A DNA stretch of 64,000 bases from Sphaerolaimus hirsutus (GCA_964036195.1 OZ038458.1:14459832-14523831), one strand, 5' to 3'. Counted from the stretch's first letter, positions 11,954 through 24,961 are shown. Notes: generated from the letters alone by a model not told the origin. Numbers and translations are program-made.

Positions 11954-13727
11954 TATTTATTTATTACACAGTAAATGTTACAGGTGTTAAATACAGAGAA
12001 AGCCAAGTAAATACCTACACATTCTGTGTATACTTCGGTTGAAATCTACTCAATTCCTAATGTGTCGGGTCCATGTGGTAATTCGGTTCCGCCACATTTT
12101 TGCGATTTTATTTGGTTCTATGTATTTGTGAGGTAATGGTCTAAAAATATCACTTTTAAATGAGCCAAGCAGTGTTCGGGAGAATGGTCTCCTCAGGGCA
12201 AACGAAAACTCAGGCGAGGTAAAACGAGCAAATTACCTATTTCTACAACCCGTATTTATTCACAGTGACACCAAAGGGCAGTAACTGTTCCGCCAGAGGC
12301 AAAGTTTAACTTTTTTTACTTTTAACTTAACTGTTGGCTTGCCATTTATCAATTTACTTTACTTTTCACTTTTCATCTAGCGGAACCGTCACCAGTTGCA
12401 AATTCCGCTAGTGGAAAAGTGAATATTTTACATGTCGTTTCACTTCTCAGTTTACTTATCATTTGGCTTTTTACTTTTCACTTCACTTCTCATTTATCAT
12501 TTTACCAGAGTTGAAAGTACTGAACTTTATTCAAAGTAAACGTAAAGTATTTTATTTTTACTCAACCCTGAGTACAGAAAACGTATTTTTAAATACTTTT
12601 ACACTGCGTAAAACGTGAGTAAAACACTTTTTTTCAGAGAAAACGTAAAACTGCGTATTTTTCTCACAGAAAACGTTAAACTGAGTATTTTTCTCATATA
12701 AAATGTTAAAGTGAGTGTTTTTTCTCACAGGAAACGTAAAAATCAGAAATTTTGACGATTTTTACTCTAGAATACATCAAATATGTGTTTTTTCTCCCGA
12801 TAAAAGTTCTTAGGAAAATGTCCTATTTTTGTCACATTCTGTCTGTCGAAATGTCACCTTCTATGTCCCGCTTAAATACGTTTTCGGTACTCGCGTACTT
12901 TCAAAAAGTACACGAGTAAGTGTGTACCGGTATTTTTTCTGGAGGAAACGTAAACGTATTTAGCAGTACTCGAGTATCCGTATTTATGGAGTAAACGTAA
13001 ATACGTTTTAACAACTAGGTATGCATTTTACCTAGCTTTTGACTTTTTACTTCTCATTTAACTTCTCACTTTACTCTGGGACCAAAAAGTACCCGAATCG
13101 AAAAATCGAACTGTAACCGGAACAATGTAAGCCTGGGATAAGTTACACCAGTCCAGTCTCAGAGTTTAGGTAGTGGCAGTAAACTAATTTGCGCAGCGCC
13201 TTTGTGTCAGTTTCTTCTGGAATAAAAGTGAAAACAAAACTACTAACCATGATAAAACTAAAATAAATACAAAAAAACAAATAGGTAAATAAATGAAAAA
13301 TAACGTCTTCCCTTGTTCTTCTGTAGAATTTCAATCAATCTACTTCATTTCCAAAACTTGCAGGTTTTATTCCGACAGTCAATAGGATATGCTGAAAAAT
13401 TACATCGCAGCTGTCTTATTCGATACCTTAAGACCAACGTTGAAGCGTTTTTTAAACGTGAATATCTAACATGAGCCTTATCCTAGCGACAGATTTTATC
13501 ACAGCCTGAAAAATATACCTACGATATGTCCAACAGCCAGGTGTCAATTTGGTTTTAAATGGGTATTTTGACATGCGTGTTTTTGTGAGACACGAAAACT
13601 TGAATTATGTACTTTAAAGCCGTCGATTGTCGTGAAAGTACGAAATTACTGAAATTACGAAATTAGATAAAAAATAGGAAAATTCCTGTGAAATTTCTGC
13701 ATGCTCTAGCCATGATTCTGTCAATTG

Positions 13728-13942
13728 GCCCTGCGCACGCTAGTTTTCACACGAAATTTCGAAAACCCATAAATTTTACAGGGTCTGGGTTTACAGGTGT
13801 TTGAGATTTCCGCAATGATACAGTTTTAATATTCGTCAACTGTAGTTGTCGGCCACCTCATTGTAGAAAACTGAAATGCGTTCTTAGCTGATTTGTGAGT
13901 TTTCCAAAGTTCGAGTGAAAACTAGTGTGCGCAGGCACATTA
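13728..13942. repeat. GCGCAC(A/G)CTAGTTTTCAC inverted repeat
   Basis: GCGCACGCTAGTTTTCACACG at the left is mirrored by GAGTGAAAACTAGTGTGCGC at the right. Related elements lie at 15405-15655 and 36490-36690. Confidence 0.65.
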
Positions 13943-14194
13943 ATGCTCAGTATTAGCACGCGGAAAGCGATTTATTGCCACGATGCACTCCACCATATTG
14001 GCGCTTCTAACTGCGATACCTATACCTCAAGGGTTTTTTTCGATAGCAAATTTTGAGGGGGGTTAATTCAAGAGGGGGGCTTATTCGAGGGGGATCTATT
14101 AATTCGCCAGAAATGTTAGGAGGTTACATATACTGGAGTCACTTCACTCACTCAATTTGGTTGGGTTTTTTTCCAGCTCGCACAGACCGGGTTG

Positions 14195-15143
14195 CAGAGT
14201 TGTGAAAATACCGGTATTTTTAGAAAGTGTAAGTGTAAGTGTAAATACACTTTCCAAATTTTGAGTATGGATACCAAAAGTGTAAGGTATTTTAAAAATA
14301 CCTAGGAAAGTGTAAAAAAAGTGTAAGTGTAAAAAAATTTTTAGAAGGAGCTCTCACTGAGTCACTGTTGAGCATTAGAAAACGGGCCAGGCTCAATTTT
14401 GTCCCTTAACAGCTCGCACACAAATTCGGTACGCACAGAAACTTGGTACGCACATGGCAGCATCCTCTATGTGCGGGCCGAGTTTCTGTGCGTACCGTGT
14501 TAACTCATGTGCGTAACGGGCCTGTGTGCGTGCCGAGTTTCTGTGCGTACAGCTACAGGCTCTTAGAAAACACCGCTGTTCTCACCTTCAGATCAATTTT
14601 TTTATCATTTTCATGCATTATTTCACATTTTAGAGCATTTTATGAAACATTTCAGACTGTAACAAATACTGTAGTGGTATGAAGTTCCCTAATGATGGCA
14701 GTTTTTCAGTGTTGATGTTTTACTGATTAAGCAATGCGATACACACCGTTTAAATGCAAGAATGGACATGCAGCAAATGTCAATGCAAAAGTTGACTTTG
14801 TGTCCAGTTGGTGAACTTCCATTGATCTTGTCCTTTTTACAAAAGTATGATGAAACTGTAGAATACCATGAGTACTGATCAAAGGTTGTAGATCAAAGGC
14901 TAGTTTGTACAATTACCATATTTTCTACATTCAATGCATTTTTTGTACATGACCCTATTTTATGCTTTCTCAAAAGCATAAACAGGGCCATCTGAAAGAA
15001 AAAGATAAGCTTTCTGTACCCGGGTATTTTGCCCAGTAAAGTGTAAAAAAGTGTATGGGTATTTTATGAAAGTGTAAGTGTAAATATAAATACCCATTTA
15101 CCCGGGTATTTCGGGTAAGTGTAATTACACTTTCGCAACTCTG
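14195..15143. mobile_element. hAT-like element filled with AAGTGTA units
   Basis: Terminal repeats CAGAGTTGTGAAA and TTTCGCAACTCTG. Flanks CCGGGTTG and CCTGGTTT are an 8-bp duplication with two mismatches. The interior is AAGTGTAAGTGTA-type sequence. Near 14420-14560 sits a block with inverted GTACGCACAGAAAC / GTTTCTGTGCGTAC. Confidence 0.65.
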
Positions 15144-15404
15144 CCTGGTTTTTTATTCAAGAGGGTTAATTCGAGGAAATAAGGTATATGAGCTCAATGT
15201 CAATGTTGTGGAATGTGTACTGTACCGTGCATCAATCATTCTCCAAATTCATAAAAACCTAGAATTCTAGAATACCAATGTAATCCATGGACAACAATAA
15301 CTAGTGACTGCCACTGAATCGCTGGTGATTAGGCATAGAGTCAAGACAAAAATGCTCTAATACAGCTATAATTTGTGCTGACTGAAAGTGATTGATCAAT
15401 TGGC

Positions 15405-15655
15405 GCTGCGCACACTAGTTTGAGCCGCGACTTTGGTGAAAACTGAAATTTTATTCAAATTCAAATGAATTAATTAGGTTGAATGATAAAATTGAAATTA
15501 AATTTGAATTTAAATTGACGAAAGTTCACATTTGAAAATTTGAACAGTAAAACACATAACAATTATACAATAATTGTACACTGGATGGCGACATGTCGCC
15601 ATTTATGTTTTCACCGAAGTCAGGGTGCAAACTACCTAGTGTGTGTAGGCACATT
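15405..15655. repeat. GCGCACACTAGTTTGAGC inverted repeat
   Basis: Arms GCGCACACTAGTTT and AACTACCTAGTGTGTG with inner ACTTTGGTGAAAAC / GTTTTCACCGAAGT flank an AT-rich core. Same family as 13728 and 36490. Confidence 0.55.
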
Positions 15656-16450
15656 AATTCCAAATATCAATGTTCGGATACAACAAGATAGAGAACAGTG
15701 AGCAATGAAGCCGAGTATAACTACATATTTAAATAGGCAAAAAAACATGTATTTGTGGTGTTTTTATTTACATGCCCGATCACACACAGCCATTTCAACC
15801 AAATGATCTCAAACTAAATGAATGCCTACCAACACACGATTGCCGGCATGAATTGTAAAAATGTGCAAACGCATGATAAAATGAAATTCACAAATTTGTG
15901 ACTCCATGCCGCGTTGAAATTGCGGGGGGGGGCATAGAAAAAAACAAAAAAATTGTGGTGCACGGTGATGCATCGCCTGTCGTTATATTTACCGAAATAA
16001 ATACCTGTAAAAACTATGCATACAATATGAGAAAGTAAATGCGATACCTCGTAAATTCCCACACTCGAGAGCTCGAGTATGTTTTCGGTGCCTAAATTAC
16101 AGCACAAGGGCGGCACCGCAGAAATGTTGAAGTAATTCGACGAATAGTTGTCAAATGGCAGCTGCGGGGGTCATTGTCTACCGGCAGCGTTTTACGGTGG
16201 CCAACCGACGAAATCGAGGTGCCCCCGCCATGTGCGCGCGGCCGCCACAAAATTACAATGCGCGCTAGCCGCCTACCAGTTTTCGGTTTGTCTACGCCGG
16301 CGGCGCGGCCGCGAAAAATGCCTGAAAACAGTACTCGAGCGTGAGTTGAGCGCGCCGCGCGGGCGACCATGGAATTGCCACAAAGGTGCAGCAACAGGTC
16401 ATGGCGCGGGTCGCGCACCAATGAGCATGCGCATTCGCTGGCTGCCAGGC

Positions 16451-16458
16451 ATATATAA
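16451..16458 (+). promoter_or_regulatory. TATA box of collagen gene 1
   Basis: ATATATAAAG sits in a GC-rich stretch 87 bases before the ATG at 16538, with the expected room for a transcription start near 16480. Confidence 0.75.
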
Positions 16459-16537
16459 AGGGCGGCCGGGCGCCAGAGAAAGCAAGCAGTTCGCTCTCCA
16501 GCCTTTGCAGCAGTCAGCAAAGACACAACTGGCAAAC

Positions 16538-17935
16538 ATGGACTACCAGCGGTTCGACAAGTCGGCCGAGGGCGCCTTAGAGCGCAAGGGCTCGCTGCGC
16601 CCGGTCGCCTTCGCGGCGGTCGTGTTCAGCACGGTGGCGGTGACTGCCTGCCTGATCACCTTCCCGCTCATCTTCCACCACGTGCAGACCATGCAGGCCA
16701 CCGTGCAGAGTGAGGTCGAATTCTGCAAGGTGAGCGCGCTTACAAGTCTTTCAAATGCGAATAATGCCTATTTTTGCGGAATGAGAAATTCAATTTTGGG
16801 TAGTTTCAAATGATGATTCAAATAACACGACGCAACTCGACTCGCAGGCGCGCACCCGCGCTCTGTGGAAGGACATCGTCGACAAGCCACAAGGTGGCGA
16901 GCCTCGCGCCGACGGCTTGGAAGTTCTCTTCCGCGCCGCTCGTCAAGTCGAGGAGCAGTGCTGCACCTGCCAACAGGGACCCCCTGGCTCGGCGGGCAAC
17001 CCCGGCCGCGACGGCAACCCCGGCGCCCCCGGCCAGGACGGCTCGCCCGGCAACCCCGGCCGCGACGTCACCGACAAGACCGAGAAGCTGCTGGTACATT
17101 CACGGCAACCCCAACTTTAATATTTAACATTGTTAAAAAGCGTCACTACAAACGAGCAACCCTTTGCAGCCCGCGCCCGAGCAGTGCCCATGTGAGGCTC
17201 CCCCAGGGCCACCCGGCCCCAAGGGACAGCGCGGCAACGACGGCCTGCCCGGAGAACCCGGTCGCCCAGGAAACGACGGCCGCCCCGGCCAGCCCGGCGA
17301 GCAGGGCGACCCCGGCTTCCCCGGACAGCCCGGCCGCCCCGGACAGAAGGGACCCCCCGGACGTGAGTCATCCACAGCGCGGCTATATGGTTTCCCAATA
17401 GCTAGTTGACATCGCAACTTTTTGTCAACTGAATGCCAACTAGGTAATGTTAACTAAAAACACAAAAAAGACATAACTCAAGATGTTACTCACACTTAAC
17501 AGAAACAATTGAAATTTTGTGTCACTATATAATATCAACCATGCTCTATCAGATAGGAAAGTTGAAATCACATAATTAGGTAACCAAAATTCAGTTGAAA
17601 TCCAGCTAGTGAGAGCCAAGCGACTGCAAAGCGCGGCAGCCTTTACACACCCACTTTTCACCCGCTCAGCACCTGGCGAGCTCAGAGACGGCCCGACGCC
17701 ACCCACCGGCCGGCCCGGCGAGCCCGGCCGCCCCGGTCTGCCCGGCGACCCCGGCCAGCCCGGACCCCCCGGCAAGGACGGCGACAACGGCGCGCCCGGC
17801 ACCCCCGGCCAGCCCGGCCCACCCGGACAGCCGGGCCGCAACGGCGAGCCGGGCAACCCCGGCGACCAGGGCGACCCCGGACCCAAGGGCGGCTGCGACC
17901 ACTGCGCCCCGCCCAGGCTCGCGCAGGGCTATTAA
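16538..17935 (+). CDS. Nematode cuticle collagen 1
   Basis: Secreted structural collagen of the cuticle, 298 residues. Exons 16538-16729, 16848-17093, 17170-17362, 17670-17935, all junctions in phase. Residues 1-64 are the cuticle-collagen N-terminal domain: charged start, a hydrophobic membrane/signal-anchor stretch ([20 protein letters not shown]) and VQSEVEFCK. Then come a CCTC cluster, about ten Gly-X-Y triplets, a CPC break, and two longer Gly-X-Y blocks rich in GRPG/GQPG. It ends with [13 protein letters not shown], the closing motif of many nematode collagens. The paired cysteines (CCTC, CPC, CDHC) are those used for inter-chain bonds. An in-frame ATG at 16148 lies upstream of the TATA box and was not chosen. 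Confidence 0.95.
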
Positions 17936-20869
17936 ATCACCCTTGCAGCGTGATTGTGATCGCCGTTTTGTGACACTTTTAGCCAAGTTTTAGTAATTAC
18001 CTACACTGGACCTTTTGATTTTCACGACTAGGTAGATAGATCGATTTAGTTTTGATGAGTAGATACACGACTATGGAAAACCTACCGCACTACCGGACGA
18101 TACAAATCATTCCAAAGATTTACTGTATTTACTCGCAAATTTCAACTGCACGGATGTTTGAACTGGCGTGATTGATGATGACGATCTTGATAATGATGAG
18201 AAGTTGTAAAAAATGAAATAGATGCAATTACCAACTATCGTTAAATTTTATCGCCCCTAATTTGATCTTCGAAAACGCGAAAACATCCCCGATATAAAAC
18301 AAGGTTGGCGCACACGGAACAAGCGGCATGTCTGCGTTTTAAAGGCACGCGATCACCCGAAAACGACGCTCGCATCAATCTTAGTGGATCGGAGCCGCCA
18401 AAATTAAATTGCGGATATTTACAAACCTCTATTACAACGTGCCTTGTTGACACCAACCCCGCGACGGTAATCAATATACTTTTTATACACATTTTTTGAA
18501 TTTAGGTCGCCGTGCGGCAAAGTGAAGTATATCACTTCGCATTGTGTGTTCATTAAGTATCGGCATTGTGGACACATTTCTCTTCGTGACACTGCTACCG
18601 ATTTCATGGTTTTGGCAAAAATTATGATAATGAGCACAACTTACAAAACTTACACAACTTATTTGGCAATGAGCACAACTTACAAAACGTACCTACTTAG
18701 TAGAAATTTGCTGTGTTATCTAGTGATGACAAAGCGCCAAGAGAAAATTTGTCGACCGTGCCATTCGAAAAGATGGGTTGACATAAATATAATTCGGTTC
18801 CATATTTGTCGGTGTCAACCATAACTTCTCCTTCATCTTGATCAAACTTCCATCAAACACGGAAAATTTTGTCAAGTTTTCTAAATTTGTCAAATCACTC
18901 TATTGTGAAAAAAACCCTTCTTTTCAATCAACCAATCGAAGATTGAAGTAAAAAATAGTCCTTTGGTGAAGCAGTTTCAAGGGGAAAATAAAATAAGCAG
19001 GGTGAAAACGAGCAAGCAAATTTCTACATCGAAATACCTATATGGAATGACAGAACCGAATTGTGGGTGGACCCGAATCGTTGGATCCGGATAAAACGAT
19101 CTATTGTTTACTGTGGGGACTAATATTTAGATAAAGACACGAAAAATCCGCATCAATTATAACTGCATAAGATATTAGCCGAAAAGATGGCAATGGTCAC
19201 AGAAAAAGGCGCATCCATTGGCGCTAATCCATCGCAAGTGCGATCGCTCAGACAGCTGCAACAAGACACTGATGACTGTGGAACAGAAATAGACCAACAT
19301 CATAACATGTGACAGTTACAACGATACGGGTAATTTGGGTCGAAATTAAATCGGGGATACATAAAGACAAGCACAGAGTTGTTCAAATTGGGTACTGCAT
19401 TTCTTTAAAAGTATTATATATTTAAACGTAAAGTATTTCGAATTCCTCGGTGTAAATGTAGTCGTTGATTGAACTTAGACTACCTACTGAGGGCACACCT
19501 TATAATGAAATCTAACATATCCCATCTGAATAAACTCAGAAATACAAATTTTTGTCATCAGATAACATTTCTTCCATTTTGGGTGAATTTGGTGCATAAT
19601 TTTTCACATAAACTTTTTTATTCATTAAAATATGGTAGCATTCATTGTATAAAGTGTTCTGTCCATGCAGTATACTACAAAATGGTTAAATCAACTACTA
19701 CACAAAAAAATTGATGGCTGATGACCTAACTTGAGCTAAAAGGTTACACAATACGTCAAATGGCCATTAATGTGCAAAAAGTTTTTTGGCATTTTATATA
19801 TTATTCAATCCGACACTTGACAAATTAGTCTGCCACTGGCAAGTGTGGCACTGGCCCTTGACACTTATTTGACTGACTGTTATTTCTGAGTTATCATATT
19901 TTGTTTAACAGGATAGTATCCAACAATATTTTCTGCAGTAGTCAGTAGAATAGCAGATCTTGTCATGTTTTCCAGTCATAAAAATAGACTGACATCCTAA
20001 AAAGAACAATTCATCTAAACAGACACATGTCACTATTCTGGAGTCTGAAAAAATGTCACAAAGGCTAAATATAAAAATGTGCAGGAAATGATCAAAGCAT
20101 CAAACATACCATAGTGAATTGTTCACTGTCACTGAAAATCTGTCAGAGAAACTGTCAAGTTGAGAACCATCAACGCATGCTAATGCCATTTTCAACATAG
20201 AATATTGCAATCTTTTGATTAAATCTGTGTGAATAGTTGGTGTAATGTAGTATTTAGCATCCTTCAACAATAGAATGACAATTTTCCATCGTTCCTTCGC
20301 CAGTAAGCATAAACTGTTTACAGATAATGTAAAATGAACAGAAATAAAATGATCGCTCCGCTCTACCCCCATTTATTATTATTATTATTAACAGACAGAT
20401 ACCTATACAATGAATGATACCATATTTCAATGAATAAATTCACTGAAAGTAGCATCAATGTAATAAATATGATGATAAAAATTAATGTTTTTTTCTTTTA
20501 TTCAGATGGGACATGGTACATTTCATTGGTGTAATCTCGCTGGAGCCTATAACAATTTTTCCGAGCATAATACTTTTTGAGTAAAAGTAAATACGTTTTA
20601 ACAGCCATTTTCAAACCAAAAACACGCGCGACAAGGAGGAATCCAAGCGTTACGAGCGGAGGGACGAGCATCGGCAGCGATGATAATGAGATGTCCGCGC
20701 GGCACACCCACTTGACGTCCGCAGCGCGGCAATTACATATCATGCGACTACATAGACATCGACTGCAAAAATGCCATGGGAACCGATACAGTAGCGACGA
20801 TCGGCAGCCGGCGCCAGCAGCGCTAATGTGGATCGGCCGCGAAAAAGTCAAGCGGCGCGCACGGGCCGC
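17936..20869. other. Spacer between the two collagen genes
   Basis: AT-rich. No recognisable gene or intact element end was found. Tracts near 19490-19640 and 20100-20500 contain CATCTGAATAAA and AATAAAATGATCG-like pieces related to the CCATATCCCATCTGAATAA MITE seen at 43432. From about 20640 the sequence becomes GC-richer, as a promoter region. Confidence 0.5.
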
Positions 20870-20876
20870 TATAAAA
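20870..20876 (+). promoter_or_regulatory. TATA box of collagen gene 2
   Basis: TATAAAA in a GC-rich setting, 93 bases before the ATG at 20963. The same arrangement as in collagen gene 1. Confidence 0.75.
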
Positions 20877-20962
20877 GCGACCGGCCGGCTCTCTTCAACC
20901 TCAGTCGACTGCGGTAGTTTGACACGAACTGTACACAGCCGAGCACACGGTCAGCAGGCAGA

Positions 20963-23347
20963 ATGGGCCAGTACGAGCACATGGATCAGCCGGAGGGCGA
21001 GCCGCGCGGCCAGTCGCTGCGCACGGTCGCCTTCCTGGCGGTGGTGTTCAGCACGGTGGCCGTGTCCGGCTGCCTGGTGGCTATACCACTCATCTTCCAC
21101 CGTGTGCAGGTGCTCCAGGCCACCGTGCAGCACGACGTCATTTTCTGCAAGGTGAGCACCCCATCCAGTGGCCACCGCGTCATGTCCAACGCGCTGTAGT
21201 ACAGATAACAATCACCTAGGGTTGGCAAGAGATTTTTTGTCCAAATCGCAACACCTGGTCCAATTTAAAAACAATCGCTGGCAAGTTGTTTTTGTACTCA
21301 TTCACTAGGTAAAATGCAAAAAATCTTGTGCGCAAGCACGCAGTTTCATGCATGCATGCAACACATCAAAAATTAATGCAAATGCATTCATGTTCACTTT
21401 CAAGATGATTTATATTGTGTTCTCTGCAAACAAAATGAAACGTTATTCACACGGCAAATATAACAAATTCATTACAGTTAAAATTGAAAATAACCGGCTT
21501 TTCCAAAGCGCTACACCAATTATATTACCACAGAAAGCATAGGTAAGTGTGCAGTGCCTATGGCCCCACACACACTACCTAGTTGACATCGACACCCAGT
21601 GTCAACTGGGGGCAGTCCCAAGCCCTGTAAAGTGTAAAGTAAAGTGTCAAACGTAAAGTCAAATGCAAAGTAAAGTGTCAATAAAAACAAAAAAGAAAAT
21701 ATTTTATTACTGAACTTTGCATGACAATTGACAGTTTACTTTGCATTTGACTTTACATTTGACACTTTACTTTACACTTTACAGGGCTTGGGACTGGCAC
21801 ATGGTTCCGATCCCAATTCATCCCGATCCCAAGTTTGCTGACAGGCCAACTCACGACGTTCAAATGCAAGCTTGGAATTGGGATCGGAACCAGTTGACAT
21901 TCGGTGTCAATGTCAACTAGTGTGTGTGGGGCCTATAAAACTATATGGTCATTAGTTCATCCCTATCATATAAAAAATCGTTTTTTAACAACCCTACAAT
22001 CACCGCCCCTGCAGATGCAAACGCGCGACCTGTACAAGGGCATGACCACCGTGAAGCCGAGCCCCGATGGCGGCGAGCCCAAAACCGACGGCCTGGACAT
22101 GCTGCTGCGCGCCACCAGGCAGGCGGACGACCAGTGCTGCACCTGCCAGCAGGGCCCGTCCGGCCCCGCCGGCCAGCCCGGCCGCGACGGCAACAACGGC
22201 AGCCCCGGCAACGACGGCAATGACGGCAGTCCGGGACGCGACGCTGAGGCCACGGACAAGATCGACGTGAGACACTATCGCTCGGCGGACACCATACTTT
22301 GCATGGGATCCTACCATAACCATCTGAATAATGAAACAAAAAATATAGTTCTTGAATGATAATATGTCGCTTTTACTATGGAATAATATATTATGAAATT
22401 TATCAATAGATTTTATTCATGAAATTATGGTAGGATTCCGCGCAACGTATACGCTCTACTAGGTACACTAAACACTGCCAAAGTAACAAAATGCACCCGC
22501 ACAGCGCACCCGCCTCACGCTGTGCCCGTGCCAGGCGCTCAACGGGCCGCCCGGCCCCAAGGGCTCCCCCGGACAGCCGGGCAACGACGGCAACGCCGGC
22601 GGGCCCGGCAACAACGGCCAGCCCGGACCGGCCGGCGGACGGGGAGACGGCGGCCCACCCGGCCCCAGCGGCAGGCCCGGCAATAAGGGACCCCCCGGAC
22701 GTGAGTGTGGCCAACACAAAATATACCCTTCATGACCACAAGATTGAATGCATGTAACGCGTAATCTACACTCGCAGCGGCTGGAGAGCTCACGGACAAC
22801 CCGAACCCGCCGCCACAGGGGCCAGCCGGCCCAACCGGAAGGCCCGGCCAGCCCGGACAACCGGGCCAGCCAGGCACCCCCGGCAACCCAGGCGGACAGG
22901 GCGGACCCGGCAACAAGGGACCACCCGGTAAGTTGGATAGGCGGTAGTGCATAATCGGCAAAGGTAGCCAACAATCTAGTGCCAGAACATCGAACAAAAA
23001 ATTCGACAGCACGCATATTAGTGGGTCTGCGCGCACTCATCAATACCGGAGCGTGCAACATAAATATTGTGCCCACGCACTTTTCAGCGGCTTTTCTACC
23101 AATCTTTAAAACTAGTGTTTGGGTACATAGCTTCCTGGGGCCATCCCGTCACATGGCAAGGCCCAGAATTGACCCCCCTCAAATGTGATTGTGGCCACTA
23201 AACCAATGAACCCCCCCCCCCCCAACAGGACCCCCGGGCGAGCGCGGCCGCGACGGCGGCGCCGGCGAGCGCGGACCACGCGGCGGCATGGGCGACAAGG
23301 GCACCTGCGATTTCTGCCCACCCCCGCGTCTCGCCTCGGGCTATTAG
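20963..23347 (+). CDS. Nematode cuticle collagen 2
   Basis: Paralogue of collagen 1, 301 residues. Exons 20963-21151, 22015-22266, 22505-22700, 22778-22927, 23229-23347; the first three junctions have the same positions and phases as in the neighbour. An extra intron (22928-23228) splits the last Gly-X-Y block. It has the same N-terminal domain ([29 protein letters not shown]), a CCTC cluster, a CPC break and the end CDFCPPPRLASGY. The acceptor of the extra intron is preceded by about 13 C residues, an unusual tract. Intron 1 (863 bases) holds nested MITEs and intron 2 is mostly one MITE. Confidence 0.95.
21561..21933. mobile_element. GGCCCCACACACACTA MITE with a second MITE inside
   Basis: Outer ends GGCCCCACACACACTA and TAGTGTGTGTGGGGCC are perfectly inverted, followed inward by GTTGACA / TGTCAAC. 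At 21606-21800 it is interrupted by a CTGGGGGCAGTCCC element whose arms (TGTAAAGTG, GTCAAATG) are also inverted. Located in intron 1 of collagen 2. Confidence 0.8.
22278..22462. mobile_element. TCGGCGGACACC MITE in collagen 2 intron 2
   Basis: CGGCGGACACCATACTTTGC and CTACCATAACCATCTGAA at the left are mirrored by TTATGGTAGGATTCCGCGCA at the right. It occupies about 185 of the 238 intron bases. Confidence 0.7.
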
Positions 23348-23554
23348 AGCCTCGGAGATGTGTGCAGCTGGTGGAAACTCGATCACGTTGAGTTCTTGCG
23401 ACGTAGATAGAGAAGTGACAATTTAGTAAATACACATGTGCTTTAGTGATGCGTGCTTTAGTGATTTTTACGACGTTGTGTGGTATAAAATATGTGGCAG
23501 TGATCAGTTTATACACGACTACTAGGAATATATTTATGTATTGATTGTCGATCT

Positions 23555-23560
23555 AATAAA
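23555..23560 (+). terminator. Poly(A) signal of collagen gene 2
   Basis: AATAAA 208 bases after the stop codon, in AT-rich sequence. It is the first canonical signal downstream. Confidence 0.6.
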
Positions 23561-23715
23561 CTTCTCTCTATATAAATAGTTGATTCAAGAGCAGGGAAGC
23601 AGAAAACCGACTATAGGAATTCCGCAGCAACGCAAATGTACAAAAGTTGCCAAAACCGCGGCAAATGAACACACAACTTGCGGATACTGTACACAAAATC
23701 GCACTGCCACCACAC

Positions 23716-24961
23716 TCACTCTCTCGGAGCCAGGCAATCATCAATAACGCCCATCAAATACGGGTTCTCCAAAGCGGCGGCCACCCTCTCCTTGTCAGCG
23801 AGCTGCTTGTTGATGGCCTCCTCGGTGTTGTGCGTGCCCTCGAGTATGGCCACGTTGAGGCGCACGTCGGACGGCAGGTTTCTCATCAGCTGCACTCGGA
23901 TGGCCAGGCCGATCAGCGTGGCCATGGAGCAGTGCGGCACCGTGGGACGGAACTTGACTTGCACGGCGCGCCGCCGCCCGCCGCACACGGTGCACGGCTG
24001 GGGTGTTGAGATTTTTTGGGGTCTGTGCCGGTGCGCATGTAAACCCGGTGAACACGTAGGCCAAATTTCCAGCATTTTTCGATCACTGATATTTATTAGT
24101 AAAACGACCCTCGCACTGTCAATTCTCTACAAAATACACCGAATGGCGTGCCCGTCTATGTATGTGTATTTTCATACATATCATAAATTTTTGGCGCCAG
24201 CGCAATGACGCCATTCCGTCACCATGAAGGTAAAATTTAAGGGGGGGGCTGAGAAAAAATGTTGTTGTTGTATAACAACTGTTGTGCAAAAATTTTGCAC
24301 GAAATGGCGCATTTTTCGACCACAAAAGTAATATTGTCAGCATGGTGGTTGTTTTCATCGGTTATGAGCGTTTGAACGTCGTTCGTCCACTCGTCAGCAA
24401 GCTTTGAATTGGGATCGGCACTAGTTGACATTTGGTGTCAATGTCAACTAGCGTGTGGGCCCAAAAGACGATATACACAACAAGTCGACAAAAATGGATA
24501 TTTTTTACAGAAATCACCACTGTAATGCTATCCCATGGCTCCACAGCCATTCTATGGCTATATTTAACATCACAAAGTACTGACAATCGTCTGATATAAC
24601 TGTAAAGTTGACTTATAACCATATTTGGGAGCTTTAAAAACCAGTTTTAATAAGATGTTTCGTCTATAAACAGGGTCGTTAAAAACATTTTTGGCCATCC
24701 CTACTCTCATCAACCAACCTCAATCAGACCCTCCTCAACCACATTGAGCTGCTCCAAGCTGAGCGGGTGCTCGGGGTCGTTAATGTCGCGCACCAAATCG
24801 AACACCCGCTGCGCACTGACGTCATCGTCGGCATAATCGTGTCTGGCGGGCCGCGCCGACCGGTCGAACACTTGCGGCGAGGGATTTATCAGTTCCCCCG
24901 GGTCGCCCTCTGGTGGTGCGGCGGCTGGGTCGGCTGGTAGGTCGGGCAGCAATAGAGACAT
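23716..24961 (-). CDS. CIAO2B: CIAO2B (FAM96B/MIP18), cytosolic Fe-S cluster targeting factor
   Basis: Member of the MIP18 family. CIAO2B works with CIAO1 and MMS19 to deliver Fe-S clusters to cytosolic and nuclear proteins. Two exons on the minus strand: 24961-24719 and 23997-23716; 174 residues (human 163). Exon 1 has NPSPQVFDR near the N-terminus and [19 protein letters not shown]. Exon 2 has [18 protein letters not shown] with the conserved reactive cysteine, then [16 protein letters not shown]. The ATG at 24961 was chosen because it gives the usual N-terminal length; upstream in-frame ATGs at 24970 and 25051 exist. The junction adds [10 protein letters not shown] where relatives have an acidic VDD/SDPE loop, so the protein has an extra CxxC. 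Confidence 0.95.

Larger units (their letters stand above)
10805..16450. other. Intergenic spacer, no gene recognised
   Basis: Open frames here are short and match nothing I know. A candidate AATAAA for the Cas transcript lies at about 11099. The rest is transposon-derived: an intact TA-flanked element at 11663-11953; tandem AAGTAAA/TTTACT tracts at about 12260-13090; an inverted repeat at 13728-13942; poly-G fragments of the TA-flanked family at 14040-14100; a hAT-like element at 14195-15143; another inverted repeat at 15405-15655. About 16150-16450 turns GC-rich as the collagen promoter begins. Confidence 0.6.

Noticed and set aside
16148..16537. In-frame extension of collagen 1 to an ATG at 16148
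   Set aside because: It lies upstream of the TATA box at 16451, is Arg/Cys-rich without family likeness, and the ATG at 16538 starts the standard N-terminal domain.
16818..23076. Long minus-strand and shifted frames over the collagen exons
   Set aside because: Shadows of the GC-rich Gly-X-Y repeats; the true frames carry the conserved domains and the splice phases.
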